Source: Cryptomeria japonica (lineage: Eukaryota > Streptophyta > Pinopsida > Cupressales > Cupressaceae). Taken from it: a stretch of 64,000 nt of DNA. A program made the position numbers and the translations under genes. How positions within the stretch are numbered: the stretch's first letter is position 1; every line of letters starts with the position of its first letter. The notes beneath the pieces were generated by a model, which was given only the letters and a program-made list of their open reading frames with translations, was not told the DNA's origin and ran no database searches. Where the stretch lies: assembly GCF_030272615.1 (NCBI RefSeq), contig NC_081410.1, positions 224,613,415 to 224,677,414 of the forward strand, given 5' to 3'. This document shows, piece after piece, positions 9,066-20,166 of this stretch.

Positions 9066-12000
9066 AAGAATGAATGGATTATAGATTCCGGATGTTCACA
9101 TCATATGACTGGTGATAAAAGTAAATTCTTATCTTTTTAGGAATACAATGGAGGTCTAGTAAGATTTGGAGATGACAAATCTTGTTTGATCAGAGGAAAA
9201 GGCACTATATCTTTTGATGGTAAGCACAATACTGACAATGTTTATTATGTTGAAGGTTTGAAGCATAATTTTTTGAGTGTTGGTCAATTAGTTGAAAAAG
9301 GATTTCAATTACAATTCAAGAATGGTAAATGCAAAATCATGAATAGTACAGGTTTGGAAATTGCAACCGACAATAAGACTAGAGGTAATATCTTTCATTT
9401 GAATAACATTGAAAAGACATGCTTGATTGCACACATTGATGAAAGTTGGTTATGGCATAAAAGACTCTGTCATGTAAATTTTGATTGCATTGTGAAGATT
9501 AGTTCATCTAAGGCAGTAAGGGATTTACCTAAGATTGTAAAACCTCATAATCTGGTATGTAAGGAATGTCAAATGGGAAAGCAAGTTAGAACAACTTTTA
9601 AGAGTATTTCTGACAAAACCAATGATGTTCTTGATTTAATTCATGCTGACTTATGTGGTATGGCAAGAACAAGAAGTCTACAGGGAGATAGATACTTTAT
9701 GCTAATCATTGATGATTATTCTAGAATGTGTTGGGTTACTTTTCTCAGGGAGAAATCATAAGCTTTTGGGAAATTCAAATTATTCAAGGCACTTGTAGAG
9801 AATGAAACCAGCAAGAAAATTAAATGTTTAAGATCAGATCAAGGAGGTGAATTTACATCTAAGGAGTTCAATACATTTTGTGAAGTGAATGGAATCAGAA
9901 GACAACTATCAGCACCCCAGACACCTTAGCAAAATGGAGTTGTGGAAAGGAAGAATAGAACTATTCTAGATGCAGCTAGAAGCATGATATTCAAAGTAAA
10001 TCTACCTCATGTGTATCGGAGAGAAGCAGTGAATACAGCGGTTTACACTTTCAATAGAGTTCACATCAAAGGTAAAACCGGTAAGACACCCTATGAATTA
10101 TGGTTTGGTAATATTCCTACTCTTAATTACTTTAGAATATTTGGAAGAAAATGTTACATTAGGAGAGATGAGTATATTGGTAAATTTGATCCTAGAAGTG
10201 ATGAAGGAATATTTCTTGGGTATTCATCTAAAAGCAAAGCATATAGATATTTTAATAAGAGATTGCAGAAAATCATTGAGAGTGCAAATGTGAAGATTGA
10301 TGAACACTTTAGAAGAAATTCAAGGTCTATGGATTCTAAACCGATAGTTGAGATAATCACAAATGTACCTATACAGAGTGCACCGGTACAGAATGTTGAT
10401 CCAGTCACACTGGCATCATCAGATAATTCCACAATAACTGAAGAACAACAGCAAGTGAACACACCCAGGTATGTAAGATTGAATCACTCTGAAAGTCAAA
10501 TAATTGGGAATAAGTATCAAGGAGTTATGACAAGAGGAAGATTGGAAAATGAAGAGGTATGTTTAATTTCTCAAATTGAACAGCATCTGTCATTGAGGCA
10601 TGTGAAGATAAACATTGGATTAAGGCTATGGAAGATGAATTGGAACAAATTGAAAATAACAATACATGGAAATTGGTTCCCCGACCTAAAAATAAAAATG
10701 TAATTGGAACTAAATGGGTATTTAGGTAATCAAAAACAAAGCAAGATTAGTGTGTAAGGGATATTCACAGAAAGAGGGAATTGATTACAATGAAACCTTT
10801 GCACCGGTAGCTAGAATTGAGGCAGTCAGATTATTTCTTGCATTTGCAGCACACAAAAATTATAAAGTATATCAAATGGATGTTAAATGTGCATTTCTTA
10901 ATGGTGATCTTGAAGAGGAAGTTTACATTGAACAACCTGATGGATTTTCATTGTCAAATGATAAAGATATGGTTTGTAGGTTAAGGAAAGCTTTATATGG
11001 ATTGAAGAAAGCTCCTAGAGCTTGGTATGCTAGATTGGACAAATATCTTATGAAACTTGGTTACACTAAAGGTAATGCTGATAGCAACTTATATTTCAAA
11101 GTGACTAAAGAAGACATTTTGGTTATTGAAGTTTTTGTTGATGACATCATTTTTGGAGGAGAAGATGGATTGTATAAAGAATTTTCTAACAAGATGCAGG
11201 AAGAATTTGAAATGTCTATGATTGGGGAGATAAAATTATTTTTAGGATTGCAGATTTCACAGACTGATAAAGGTATATTATCATGTCAATCAAAGTATTT
11301 GAAGGAATTACTGAAGAAATTTGGTATGGAAAACTCTAAACTGGTAAGTACTCCTATGACTACAACTAATAAACTATCATTGAAGGATGATTCACCTCCT
11401 ATTAAGCCGACAAGATACAAATCCATGATTGGAGGTTTACTGTATTTGACACAAACAAGACCTGATATAATGAATGCAATGTGTATTGTTTCAAGATTTT
11501 AGAGTAATCCTAGAGAAAATCATGAATTGGCAGTAAAAAGGATTTTCCGGTATTTACTAGGCACAACAAATCTTGGTTTATGGTATCCTAAAGATGAAAA
11601 TTTTGAGTTATGTGCATACACCGATGCTAATTGGGTAGGAGATGTAGATGATAGAAAGAGCACCACCGGTGGGGCATTCTTTTGGTAGAAGATTGATTTA
11701 ATGGTTGAGCAAGAAACAGAGTTGTACATCATTATCAACAATAGAATCAGAATATGTTGCAACAACAACCAATTGTACTTAGGTATTATGGATTAAGAAA
11801 ATGTTGAAGGACATAAAGGTAAAATGCAAAGAACCTATAATCATCTATTGTGATAATTCAACAACAATTGATATATCTAAGAATCAGTATTTCACTCTAA
11901 AACTAAACATGTTTCTATCAAATACAATCTTCTGAAAGAGAATGTTGAAGCAAAAGAAGTGAGATTGGTTTATGTGAACACTAAAGAGAAGATTACAGAC

Positions 12001-12084
12001 ATCTTTACTAAGCCTTTGGCTAAGGAAACTTTTGAATATCTCAGAGAGCAGCTTGGGGTCATACCCTCACCGGTAAAGACTTAG
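9066..12084 (+). pseudogene. pol: Copia pol: protease, integrase, reverse transcriptase, RNase H
   Basis: Domains in order: protease with WIIDSGCSHHMTGD (about 9076); the HHCC integrase zinc domain (WHKRLCHVNF...CKECQMGK, 9450-9580); the integrase core with all three catalytic positions (HADLCG near 9640, RSDQGGEF near 9835, VVERKNRT near 9940); reverse transcriptase ([20 protein letters not shown] near 10865; FVDDIIFG near 11140); RNase H (AYTDANWVGD near 11620); and a C-terminal TKPLAKETFEYLREQLG ending at 12084. Stops interrupt it at 9063, 9138, 9759, 9927 and 11500. Frame changes lie near 10580, 10720 and 11680 onward, and the segment linking integrase to reverse transcriptase is partly lost. 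The order integrase before reverse transcriptase is diagnostic for copia. Confidence 0.93.
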
Positions 12085-12160
12085 ACAGTTGATGCTTGGC
12101 ATCAAACCGACAGAATTTATAGAGAAATCTTTTTCTGGCTTTAATGCAGGAGAGCTACTT

Positions 12161-12454
12161 CTCAGGGGGAGTAGCTGGATAAGTTGGTATTTTGGTTCTA
12201 TGAACTAGTTGTATCTGGTATTTATATTGCTTTGGCATTTGATGTCAAAGGGGGAGAGATATCTATGGAAAAACACATTATCCTTTGGGGAGATATTATT
12301 CATTGGGGGAGAGATTTTTACTCTCTGCATTTGTATTTTTATTTCTGGTATTGATCTATTCTGGAGATTGTTGGTTTTTGGTTTTTGGCATTTTTGCTTT
12401 GGCACTTAGATGGTTTTTCCATCTTGTGTTGCCATCAATGCCAAAGGGGGATAT
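12161..12454 (+). promoter_or_regulatory. Multiple polypurine tracts
   Basis: Five purine runs precede the 3' LTR: 12161-12174 (ctcagggggagtag), 12245-12260 (tcaaagggggagagat), 12283-12294 (ctttggggagat), 12301-12314 (cattgggggagaga) and the LTR-proximal one at 12442-12454 (caaagggggatat). Repeated PPTs are a described Sirevirus trait. Short open frames in this stretch look spurious. Confidence 0.75.
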
Positions 12455-13522
12455 TGTTGGTATTATGGATATGTTGCATTGGTTTTGTCATTGATGTCAA
12501 CACATATCAACACTTATCCTTCTGGAGATCTTTGGTTATGTTCACCAGCAAGTTCAGTGACTTATGCACAGTCACCGTTGTTTGGTTCACTGGTAGGTTA
12601 TAATGTTCACCGACACTGAGGATGACTTTTTATCATCTGAAGATCACTTGGTTATGTCGAAGACATGGTTTGGACACTTGGCTTTGGAGATTTGGTTATT
12701 GGTCTAATCGGGTTGACATATTTGTTGTTATAAGCAAATTGGTCTAGGTTATGGACTGGCACGCGTTATCTATTCTAAATCAGCATGACACGTTATGGAG
12801 ATGGTTTAATCAATTTGTATTGTTGTTGATCCGAGATGATGCATTGCATCATTACTTGTAATATATTTTATTGTATTATTCTTAGTAAGCCGACCTACAC
12901 ATTTGGTTTTAGGTTTTGGTATATATGTAAGATCTCAATTGTGAGATTGAAGTAGTGATATGTAATACGGTATGGTTAGGTTGTGATATTTCGTATATGC
13001 AAAAAATAAGAAAATCTACTCATGTAGACATCATTTAAATAAGAAAAGGTTTGAAGGAGACAAACAAAGCTTAACGGGTATTGAATCTAGCATTGGAGAT
13101 GCTACTTTGTGCAGTACATTATCATTGGATTTAATTATCTAATTGTAGTCAATGTGACTCTCATCTTGTGATCGAGCAATGAGCTCTAGGCAGCTGGCCT
13201 TTCTACATGTGCAAACCCCATTTGTATACACATATTATCTATACTAGTATCATTTGATTGTGGGTAAGGTTTCCCACCATGGTTTTTCACCTTATAGGGT
13301 TTCCACGTACAAATTTGTGTGTTATGTTTTGTGGATATTGTTTCTCTTTCTGTTTCATACATTGAGTTTCACCGGTACTATTATTAACTATTAATCTGTT
13401 TACCAGCATTAAGTTTGGTTTATCAATATTAAGTATCAAATTTGGTTAAGTTGTATTTGGCTTGAAATTATTAGACAACTGATTCACACCCCCCCCCTCT
13501 CAGTTGCCTCTGGGTCCCAACA
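12455..13522 (+). repeat. 3' LTR of the plus-strand copia element (1,068 bp)
   Basis: It starts TGTTGG and ends cccaaca; from 12838 it matches the 5' LTR remnant. It also shares extended similarity with the reverse complement of the solo LTR at 19039-19916, for example gagctctaggcagctggcct at 13181 against the solo copy near 19340. It carries gggtttccacgtac (about 13297) and a C-run (about 13490). Confidence 0.93.
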
Positions 13523-13817
13523 AATACCCCTAGGCCCATATGCCCATGGTGGCTTATCAATTTGCCAAATCCATGACATTGGGTGACAAGCTGGGGTTTA
13601 TTACAAAAATCAAACAAACAAGACTACCCTATTACATAAATTGAAAGGTCACATTCCCATGTGTGACCTTTATCCTTTATTGCTCTTATCATCTTAGTCA
13701 TGAGGTGCTCCAACACAACTTTGCATGGACTTCAGGGCTATAAACAAATTCACAATTAGGTAGAGATTTCCTATACCTCGGATATAAGACCTTATGGATA
13801 GCCTAGCGGGTGCAAAG
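13523..13817 (+). pseudogene. pol: Ty3/gypsy chromovirus reverse transcriptase, fragment 1
   Basis: The right two thirds reads as the N-terminal half of a gypsy reverse transcriptase: CMDFRAINKFTIR, stop, RFPIPRI, stop, DLMDSLAGAK, ending exactly at the insertion point. Removing the inserted copia element and one copy of the 5 bp duplication joins this in frame to YFSKID...RSGY at 48083. That is the strongest evidence that both pieces are one gene. The first 100 bases (13523-13620) are too degraded to read. Upstream gag and protease would lie left of the plus-strand copia element, outside the window or lost. Confidence 0.78.
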
Positions 13818-14624
13818 TGATAATATGATGAAACTATAAAGATCTGATCAACCACTGAGAGGGGGGGTGAATCAGTAGTTGAAGAGTAAACTAAATTTTC
13901 ACTAAATTTATTTTCAACTTAGAATCAACTCACAAAGTTTACTGATTTAGTCACTTTAACAAATCTGCAGTTGCACTGTTAAACCTTACCGGTTGACTTA
14001 ATACTTCAGTGATATAATGCAGCAGATCTGAAATTTAAATATCATTTCACAAAAACCTTAAGCCACTTCACTAATACCAATAATAACATATTTCAGATCA
14101 TTTCCAATCATTTAGATATATCTATGCAGATTTACCAATCATTCATATCAACCATACCAAAAACACATCCACAAAATCATTCACCACTTGCCACAATGAT
14201 TTTTCACGTAGAAACCCAAATGGGAAAAACAACGGTGGGGATGAATAACCTCAAGTATTTTTTACCTCTTCTGAAGTTTGCCTTATTAGGAGCCAAGCCT
14301 AGTTAGAATCTTATACAAGAATGTTCTGTTAGGAACATATCCGATTAAGGACCACCTGGTTAAGAGATTGACTACAAATACCTTGTTAAAGGTAACCTCG
14401 ATGGAGGATTTCAAAGACAAGCCAATGGATCACCTGGCTAGAGGATTTCAACAACAAGCTTGTTAGAGCTTACCCCATGAGGGGATTACAAACTGTTGTA
14501 ATGGTTAGAGAACAATAGGTTCTTGATCGATCTGGAAATAGCACTTCCTTGTTGAATCGGATCCTTTACCGCTCCTATCTGCCTTCACATCATTCTGTGA
14601 ACACACCTCCTAGTTTGGCAATAA
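13818..14624 (-). repeat. Left (3') LTR of minus copia element, outer part
   Basis: It begins tgataatatgatgaaac, matching the right LTR from 46726, and continues collinearly to about 47525, where the LARD insert interrupts. It contains cactgagagggggggtgaat (13851) and cacgtagaaaccc (14205), both shared with the other copia-type LTRs in the window. Confidence 0.9.
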
Positions 14625-14625
14625 T
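14455..14625. repeat. 171 bp target segment duplicated on both sides of the LARD insert (left copy)
   Basis: From caagcttgttagagcttac to tttggcaataat, this segment recurs at 41347-41517 at equal length, with about six substitutions. The intact right LTR has the segment once (about 47355-47525), so one copy is extra and flanks the insert. Confidence 0.85.
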
Positions 14626-15874
14626 GTCATGCCCAAACTTTTTGGGCAAAACACAACCAACAATTTTTTTTTAAAACACTAAAATTACATGTAACCATTG
14701 CTTAAAGAGTTGATACATCTTAACAAGTTGTTACAGGCGAATTCTTAAATGATATTGAATACTATCATAACAAATACGATAACTCTTATTATCAAGCGGA
14801 TCAAATAAATTCTATAAGGGTAATAATAAATTCACTCAAAAGTCCCTTTCATTACAAATGTGCCTATTAATACTTACTAAGTCCATTTCTACTAAATAGA
14901 TATTTATAAAATTTATTTGCCTGGATATCAATCATTTACTAAATATCAAGTTTCCTCCATCTTGTTACTACATCCTTCCTAAATAGCTTACTTAATTAGG
15001 GCTTCTATTAATTTTGTGACTATGAAATGCACTAAGCAAGTTTCATCTTAACTATGTGTGAGCTAACTCTAACCACTAACTCAATTAAGCGGAAATAACT
15101 TAAATAGAATTAAATTTTGGTTTACTAAATGACTTAATTATTATCTCATCATTCTCAACTAATAAGTTAATTTAGTCCCTTAATTTGACGTAGATAGAAT
15201 TAATCTCCAATAACCAATAGTCAACTTTAGGAACTAATTAAGTTAGTCCTAGGACTTAGTTGATAATGTCTAGAAATTTTATTTTTTTAATTTTTTTATT
15301 AAATTATTAAAAACTGCTTAAATTATATCGACGAAAGGGGTCAATTAACTTCAATGAATATTTTCCTATAAAGTTTAATCTTAATCAAAACCTATATTTA
15401 GTGGGCTAAAGGAAAATATTTTTCCCAAAGCCAAAATAGCTTACCCAACCTTATTATTGAGTTTCTAAAAGATTAAACTTCCTAAGTAATTTAAAATTTA
15501 AACATTTTTTATTTATTTATTTATAATAATAACTCCATATAAGATATAATCACTTAATAAAATATTTAATCTACATTTTATCCTAACCAATCATATTTAT
15601 AAACTCTATATATATTCTTATATATAAAGATATATTTATAAATATAATTAAATAAAATTTTATATTATTATACAATAACCTTACAAAACCCTAAACTAGC
15701 AATATATATATTACAAAATACTCAACAATCTATAATTTATTTTTTTTTCTCTTATCCCACACTAACCCTACCCGGGCTAGGGTTTTACTTGTCTCATTGT
15801 ATGCAGGGCGGAGGTCTCCATGTGGGAGTAGTAGCGACCGAACACAAGGGAGGGGTGGAGGCGGTGTGTCGCCG

Positions 15875-16012
15875 CCACTGTGTGTTCACACAGTGGTGAC
15901 TGCGGGGCCATCCACTGTGTGACCACATAGTGGCGGCCGCGGGGCCATCCACTGTGTGTGCACACAGTAGAAGCCACGGTGCCACTGTGTGTACACACAA
16001 TGGATAGCCCTT
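15875..16012. repeat. Palindromic minisatellite in LARD LTR A
   Basis: Four tandem copies of a GC-rich unit, each with a near-palindromic core cactgtgtg..cacacagtg, start at 15876, 15913, 15950 and 15983 (steps 37, 37, 33 bp). Copy B (24940-25035) and copy C (about 33030-33125) keep three units. Each core could fold into a hairpin. Confidence 0.8.
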
Positions 16013-16069
16013 TGGCTTCCCCGTGAAACCCCCTCACCTCCCCCCCCCCGTCCGTGCACATTCTCATTT

Positions 16070-16072
<3 letters not shown>

Positions 16073-16168
<96 letters not shown>

Positions 16169-16279
16169 TTTATATATATATTTTACATATACAAAATTTC
16201 TTTTCATTATTATTTTTTCTTTAAAAAGAATAAAGGTAGTATTTGTCTATCTATATATATATATATATATATATATATT
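16073..16279. repeat. TA dinucleotide tracts in LARD LTR A
   Basis: An uninterrupted (TA)n runs for about 94 bp at 16073-16166, with a second shorter tract at about 16251-16279. Homologous tracts occur at 25052-25153 and 25230-25260 in copy B; copy C keeps only about 20 bp (33139-33158). Confidence 0.95.
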
Positions 16280-19038
16280 TAAATGTGTATATATATATTT
16301 TACGTATACAAAATCTCTTTTATATTTTTTTTTCTTTTTAGACAGCATGATTATAATAATCTAATTTATTACAATGTATTTTTTTTTTAAAAAAAAGAAT
16401 AGTCCATTCAAATCTAGATGTTAATTTCTACAAACAAGTAAGATGTCCGAACTAAATTAATTTATATAGCAACTATTTTTAAACTAGAAAATATTGAAAT
16501 AAAACTTAGAAATGTTCATACTAATTTTTAGATTTGCCTTCTTTCATTATGTATCTGGCAGAAATACATAAATTTGGTACAACAACTATATAATAAGATA
16601 TTATTTAAAGTAGATTGACCATTTAGCTTTAGATTTGATTTTTTTTCCGTAATCTATATAAATGACAACATTCAAATAATCTTAACAGCAGTTAAATGTT
16701 TTATTAATTAATTTTAACCTTAGAGATAGATATACTATTTTTTATTTTATTTTCTGCAAATAGTTTAGATAACAGATTTAAATAAACTAAATTTAACATA
16801 TCCATGTATAAATCAAATGTTTTATTACCAACCTACTATATGTATGCAAAACCAATTCTATTTCTCTTGAAATAAATTGTTTCAAATGCGTAAGGGAAAT
16901 CACAACTTTCTTTCTTTTTAGAACATCCTATCCACACAATATTTATTTCAAACTTTAGGGACTAAAATCAGAAATAATCATTTTCCTTCCTGCAATATAA
17001 CTTAAATGACTATTACAAATATTTAAATCTTATCTCCAAGATACTCTTGTCACTTTACAAATAGGTCTCTCATTTCAAATAAATGCGGAAAATACTAAAT
17101 ACATATCCAAATATTTTTCTGCAACAACCATTTCCAGCCACTTATACTTGTCCTGTCATTTTCTTCTAACAACCTGCAATTACAGTCAAAGAGATGACCA
17201 TGGAGTGCTCACCTCCCAGCCTAGGCTAACTAGTAGCCACCCCCGAGCTTGGAGAACCAAGCCCTAGATAGGTAACACACATGCAAACACAAAAGACAAG
17301 GGAAAACACAATCCCAAACACAATCCCAACCCAGCTACATTGCACCACACATTGTGATGTCTTTTCAAGGGTGGTAGTGGACCAAGTAACCTGAGGAGAT
17401 TGCAAGTATGGTAAAACATATAGCCACCTCATGGAAAACCAAAACATATAGCCATCTCATGGAAAACCAAATACATCAAGTATAACAATCCCCATATTCC
17501 TTATGCCCCCCAAGGCCTTCATGCCTTATTTCTCTCCTTATGACCCCCAATGCATAAACAAGCCATGTAGCAAGGGTCACATAAAATCCCTTGTGATCAC
17601 TCTCATAATGAGAGCCTCTCACTCAAGGGTTGTCACTTCTACCACCCACAAGACCATCCTCTCTCCCAAGATTAGGAGGTCTTGATTACTCCCAAAACAC
17701 ATAAATTGCATAAGCACAAAATACCAAATAAATTTCCAAGGAATACATGAAAGGAAAACTAGCCTTTAACACAAGCAACTCTTTTAACACAACATGCAAT
17801 AAGAAAACATTACAAGAAAGGTAGAACCAACCTTAAACTGCCCAAAGTATGCTAGTTTTGTTGAAGATGAGCAGCCCAATTCCACAAGTCTTTGCTTTCT
17901 ACCCTTAGCCAAATTCTATATCCCAAATCTATCTTCTTCTTTTTTTTTTAAATTCTTTTGTCTCCAAAAATGGAGCATGGGTGATTACCCACAAAATCTC
18001 CCTTTCTTGCTTATGAAGACACTAGTCAGAGTTCTCACCAGTTTCTAAAACTGAAAAGGAAGGTAAGATAAAATGGGAAAAAGGGAACTTTCATTCAAAA
18101 AGGAAGGTTGACAGCTTAGCTCAAGGCTTCTAATTTCAATTTTCGCACAACTTAGAAAAGCTACTTTTTAGGGTGTCTAAATGGTCACATGAGAGTTGAA
18201 ACATGCCTAAATTTACTCCTAACCCTTAGGTATACCTTATAGGTTTTAGGAAACCCTAATAAACTACCCCTAAGAGTCCATTTAACACTTTTTAAACCCC
18301 TCTGAAGTTAATTTTCGGGTCAAACCTAAGTTGACTACCCCAAGGATTCTCTACCTAAGGCAATTATAGAATCACATTAAATTTAATGGAAAAAGCTATA
18401 GTTAAACAATTCCCTCCAAGAGACAAATTTTAAAAACTCCAACATAAATCAACATGTGTCAAGTGACACAAAGAAAATACTTTTACAAAATCGCACATGA
18501 AATCTTGTCTCTTGTTGGATTTAAATAAATCAAATAAATAACATTTAACACACATGCATCATTTACTATTACGAATAAAATACAACACAAACGGGGTGTT
18601 GTCTCTCCAAATAGACAAACCCTGGTTTTACGAACATACATAGGTCTAGGTTTGGTTCTCCATAATATTTCCATGGTCACATGGATATCTTTTCCTACGC
18701 CACTCAAATACACATTAGTAATTTCCAATAACCTCGTATAATATTAAACACGTGAGTTAGAATACACATCAAACACTTCGCATACAATTTACATTTGAAC
18801 AATTCAATATATCTCTTATCCAAATAAATCCACATAAGCAATTATCATAATTCTCTTAATTTTGGTCCACACATAAAACATACATCCTAATTCTATCATT
18901 ATAATAAAGTCCTGCAAATCCAATAATGACATACATCATCTCCAATTTATACTATCCTAGAATCTTATAGAGTTCTATATCATGAAGCATCAACATTCAT
19001 CAATGTTATCCAAATCATGGAATCATATAAGTTCTAAA

Positions 19039-19916
19039 TGTTAGGGTTCCCACAGATACTGAGAGGGGGGGGTGAATCAGTATCTGACCGGTAATGTAAT
19101 TTTCTTAAAATTGAATATGTAGAACATAAAGTAACAGTATACCGGTATGCAAGAATTAATGCAAATAACAGAATCAAAAACATCCACATGAAAGAACACC
19201 ATAACACAGGATGTTTAACGAGGAAACCCGGTGTGGGAAAAACCTCGGTGGGATTTGTGACCCACAATATTCACTTACTGGCCAATAAGAGAATATTACT
19301 TACAATAGGGGCCTGTACATGCAGGAAGGCCAACTGCCTAGAGCTCACTGCTCAATAATAAGTCACACTGACTTACAATGAGGATTTACACAAATCCAAT
19401 ATTCTATACTGCTTTACAATAGCATCTTCAATGTCAGATTCAGTACCAGTTCTTGCTCTATTCTTTACATATACCCTTGACCTACAATTCGCACATTAAG
19501 TCTGCCTTATAATTTACTTATGCTTCTTATCCATATCCTACAAATGCCTACAATGATCTCTTTTATATACAAGAGTCATTTTACAATTTTCCAAGTCGGC
19601 TTACAATAATAAACAAAATATTACATATCAAAAATCCTGTCGGCCTCAGTGCTGGTGTAAATGTTCTTTTTTGTGCCGGTGTACATCTTTTGTGCCGGTG
19701 CCAGTGTAGATTGATTTGGTTGATGCCAGTGCACTGTCTTGTTTGAGTAATGCTTTGCCGGTATAATGTCTTGCCGGTGCCATAGGATTGCAAGGTTGCC
19801 TGAGTAATGCTTTGCCAGTATAATGTCTTCCCGGTGCCATAGGATTGCAAGGTTGCCATCAATGACAAAACCTTCAATCACACACAATGTCTCATTGGAG
19901 TGTCCATATGCCAACA
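19039..19916 (-). mobile_element. Solo LTR of a copia family related to the plus-strand element
   Basis: An 878 bp segment bounded by TG (tgttagggttcc) and CA (atgccaaca) is flanked by a perfect 5 bp duplication ctaaa (19034-19038 and 19917-19921). It is absent from the homologous place in LARD copy B (27990) and copy C (40190). It contains no internal region, primer site or PPT, so it is a solo LTR left by LTR-LTR recombination. Its reverse complement resembles the 3' LTR at 12455-13522 over several hundred bases. A 57 bp tandem duplication lies at about 19744-19857 (units begin tgagtaatgctttgcc). Confidence 0.92.
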
Positions 19917-20166
19917 CTAAATCCAAACATAGCTGACATACGTTAAATCAAGATTATCCAATCAATGGATCTTTTAGGATTTCAATTTCATAACACATCA
20001 AAATGTACACCACAAGGTGCAATAACTGTATAACTTGGTTCAATTACTTTTCTCACCAATCTATCTGTCTAACACAGTCCATTCTTTTGAATTATAAAGC
20101 ATTTATTAATAGGGTCAAACATGGTCAACTAAGTTAATCAAAGCTTGGTTTGGGGAAGGCCTTACA

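Larger units (their letters stand above)
7231..13522 (+). mobile_element. Ty1/copia retrotransposon, Sirevirus-like, degenerate
   Basis: A plus-strand copia element: partial 5' LTR (7231-7902), tRNA-Met primer site (7903), gag, protease, integrase, reverse transcriptase and RNase H in copia order, several PPT-like repeats, and a full 3' LTR (12455-13522). The first 383 bp or so of the 5' LTR is missing because the pol-less element inserted there. Coding regions carry many stops and at least three frameshifts, so it is not autonomous now. The base after the 3' LTR resumes the chromovirus with aatac, which would be the right TSD copy; the left copy lies outside the window. Confidence 0.93.
14625..20166 (-). 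repeat. LARD LTR copy A (contains a solo LTR)
   Basis: About 4.66 kb after removing the nested solo LTR and one TSD. It reads TGTAAGGCC...GGGCATGACA on the transcribed strand. It carries a palindromic minisatellite and long TA tract (15875-16166). It differs from copies B and C at many positions where those two agree, so B and C are closer relatives. Small open frames here (for example 18483-18728, minus) are not maintained in copy B. Confidence 0.82.

Noticed and set aside
15989-16364. Open frames of about 100 codons made of alternating Ile and Tyr (also 24857-25407)
   Set aside because: They are translations of the TA dinucleotide tract and have no protein-like composition.
17226-17447. 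Cys/Val-rich minus-strand frame in LARD LTRs (also 26149 and 38402)
   Set aside because: Lengths and starts vary between copies and nothing resembles a known domain; treated as LTR sequence.
18483-18728. 81-codon minus-strand frame shared by LARD LTRs A and C (39634-39879)
   Set aside because: Copy B has a stop in the same frame, so similarity reflects LTR duplication, not coding constraint.
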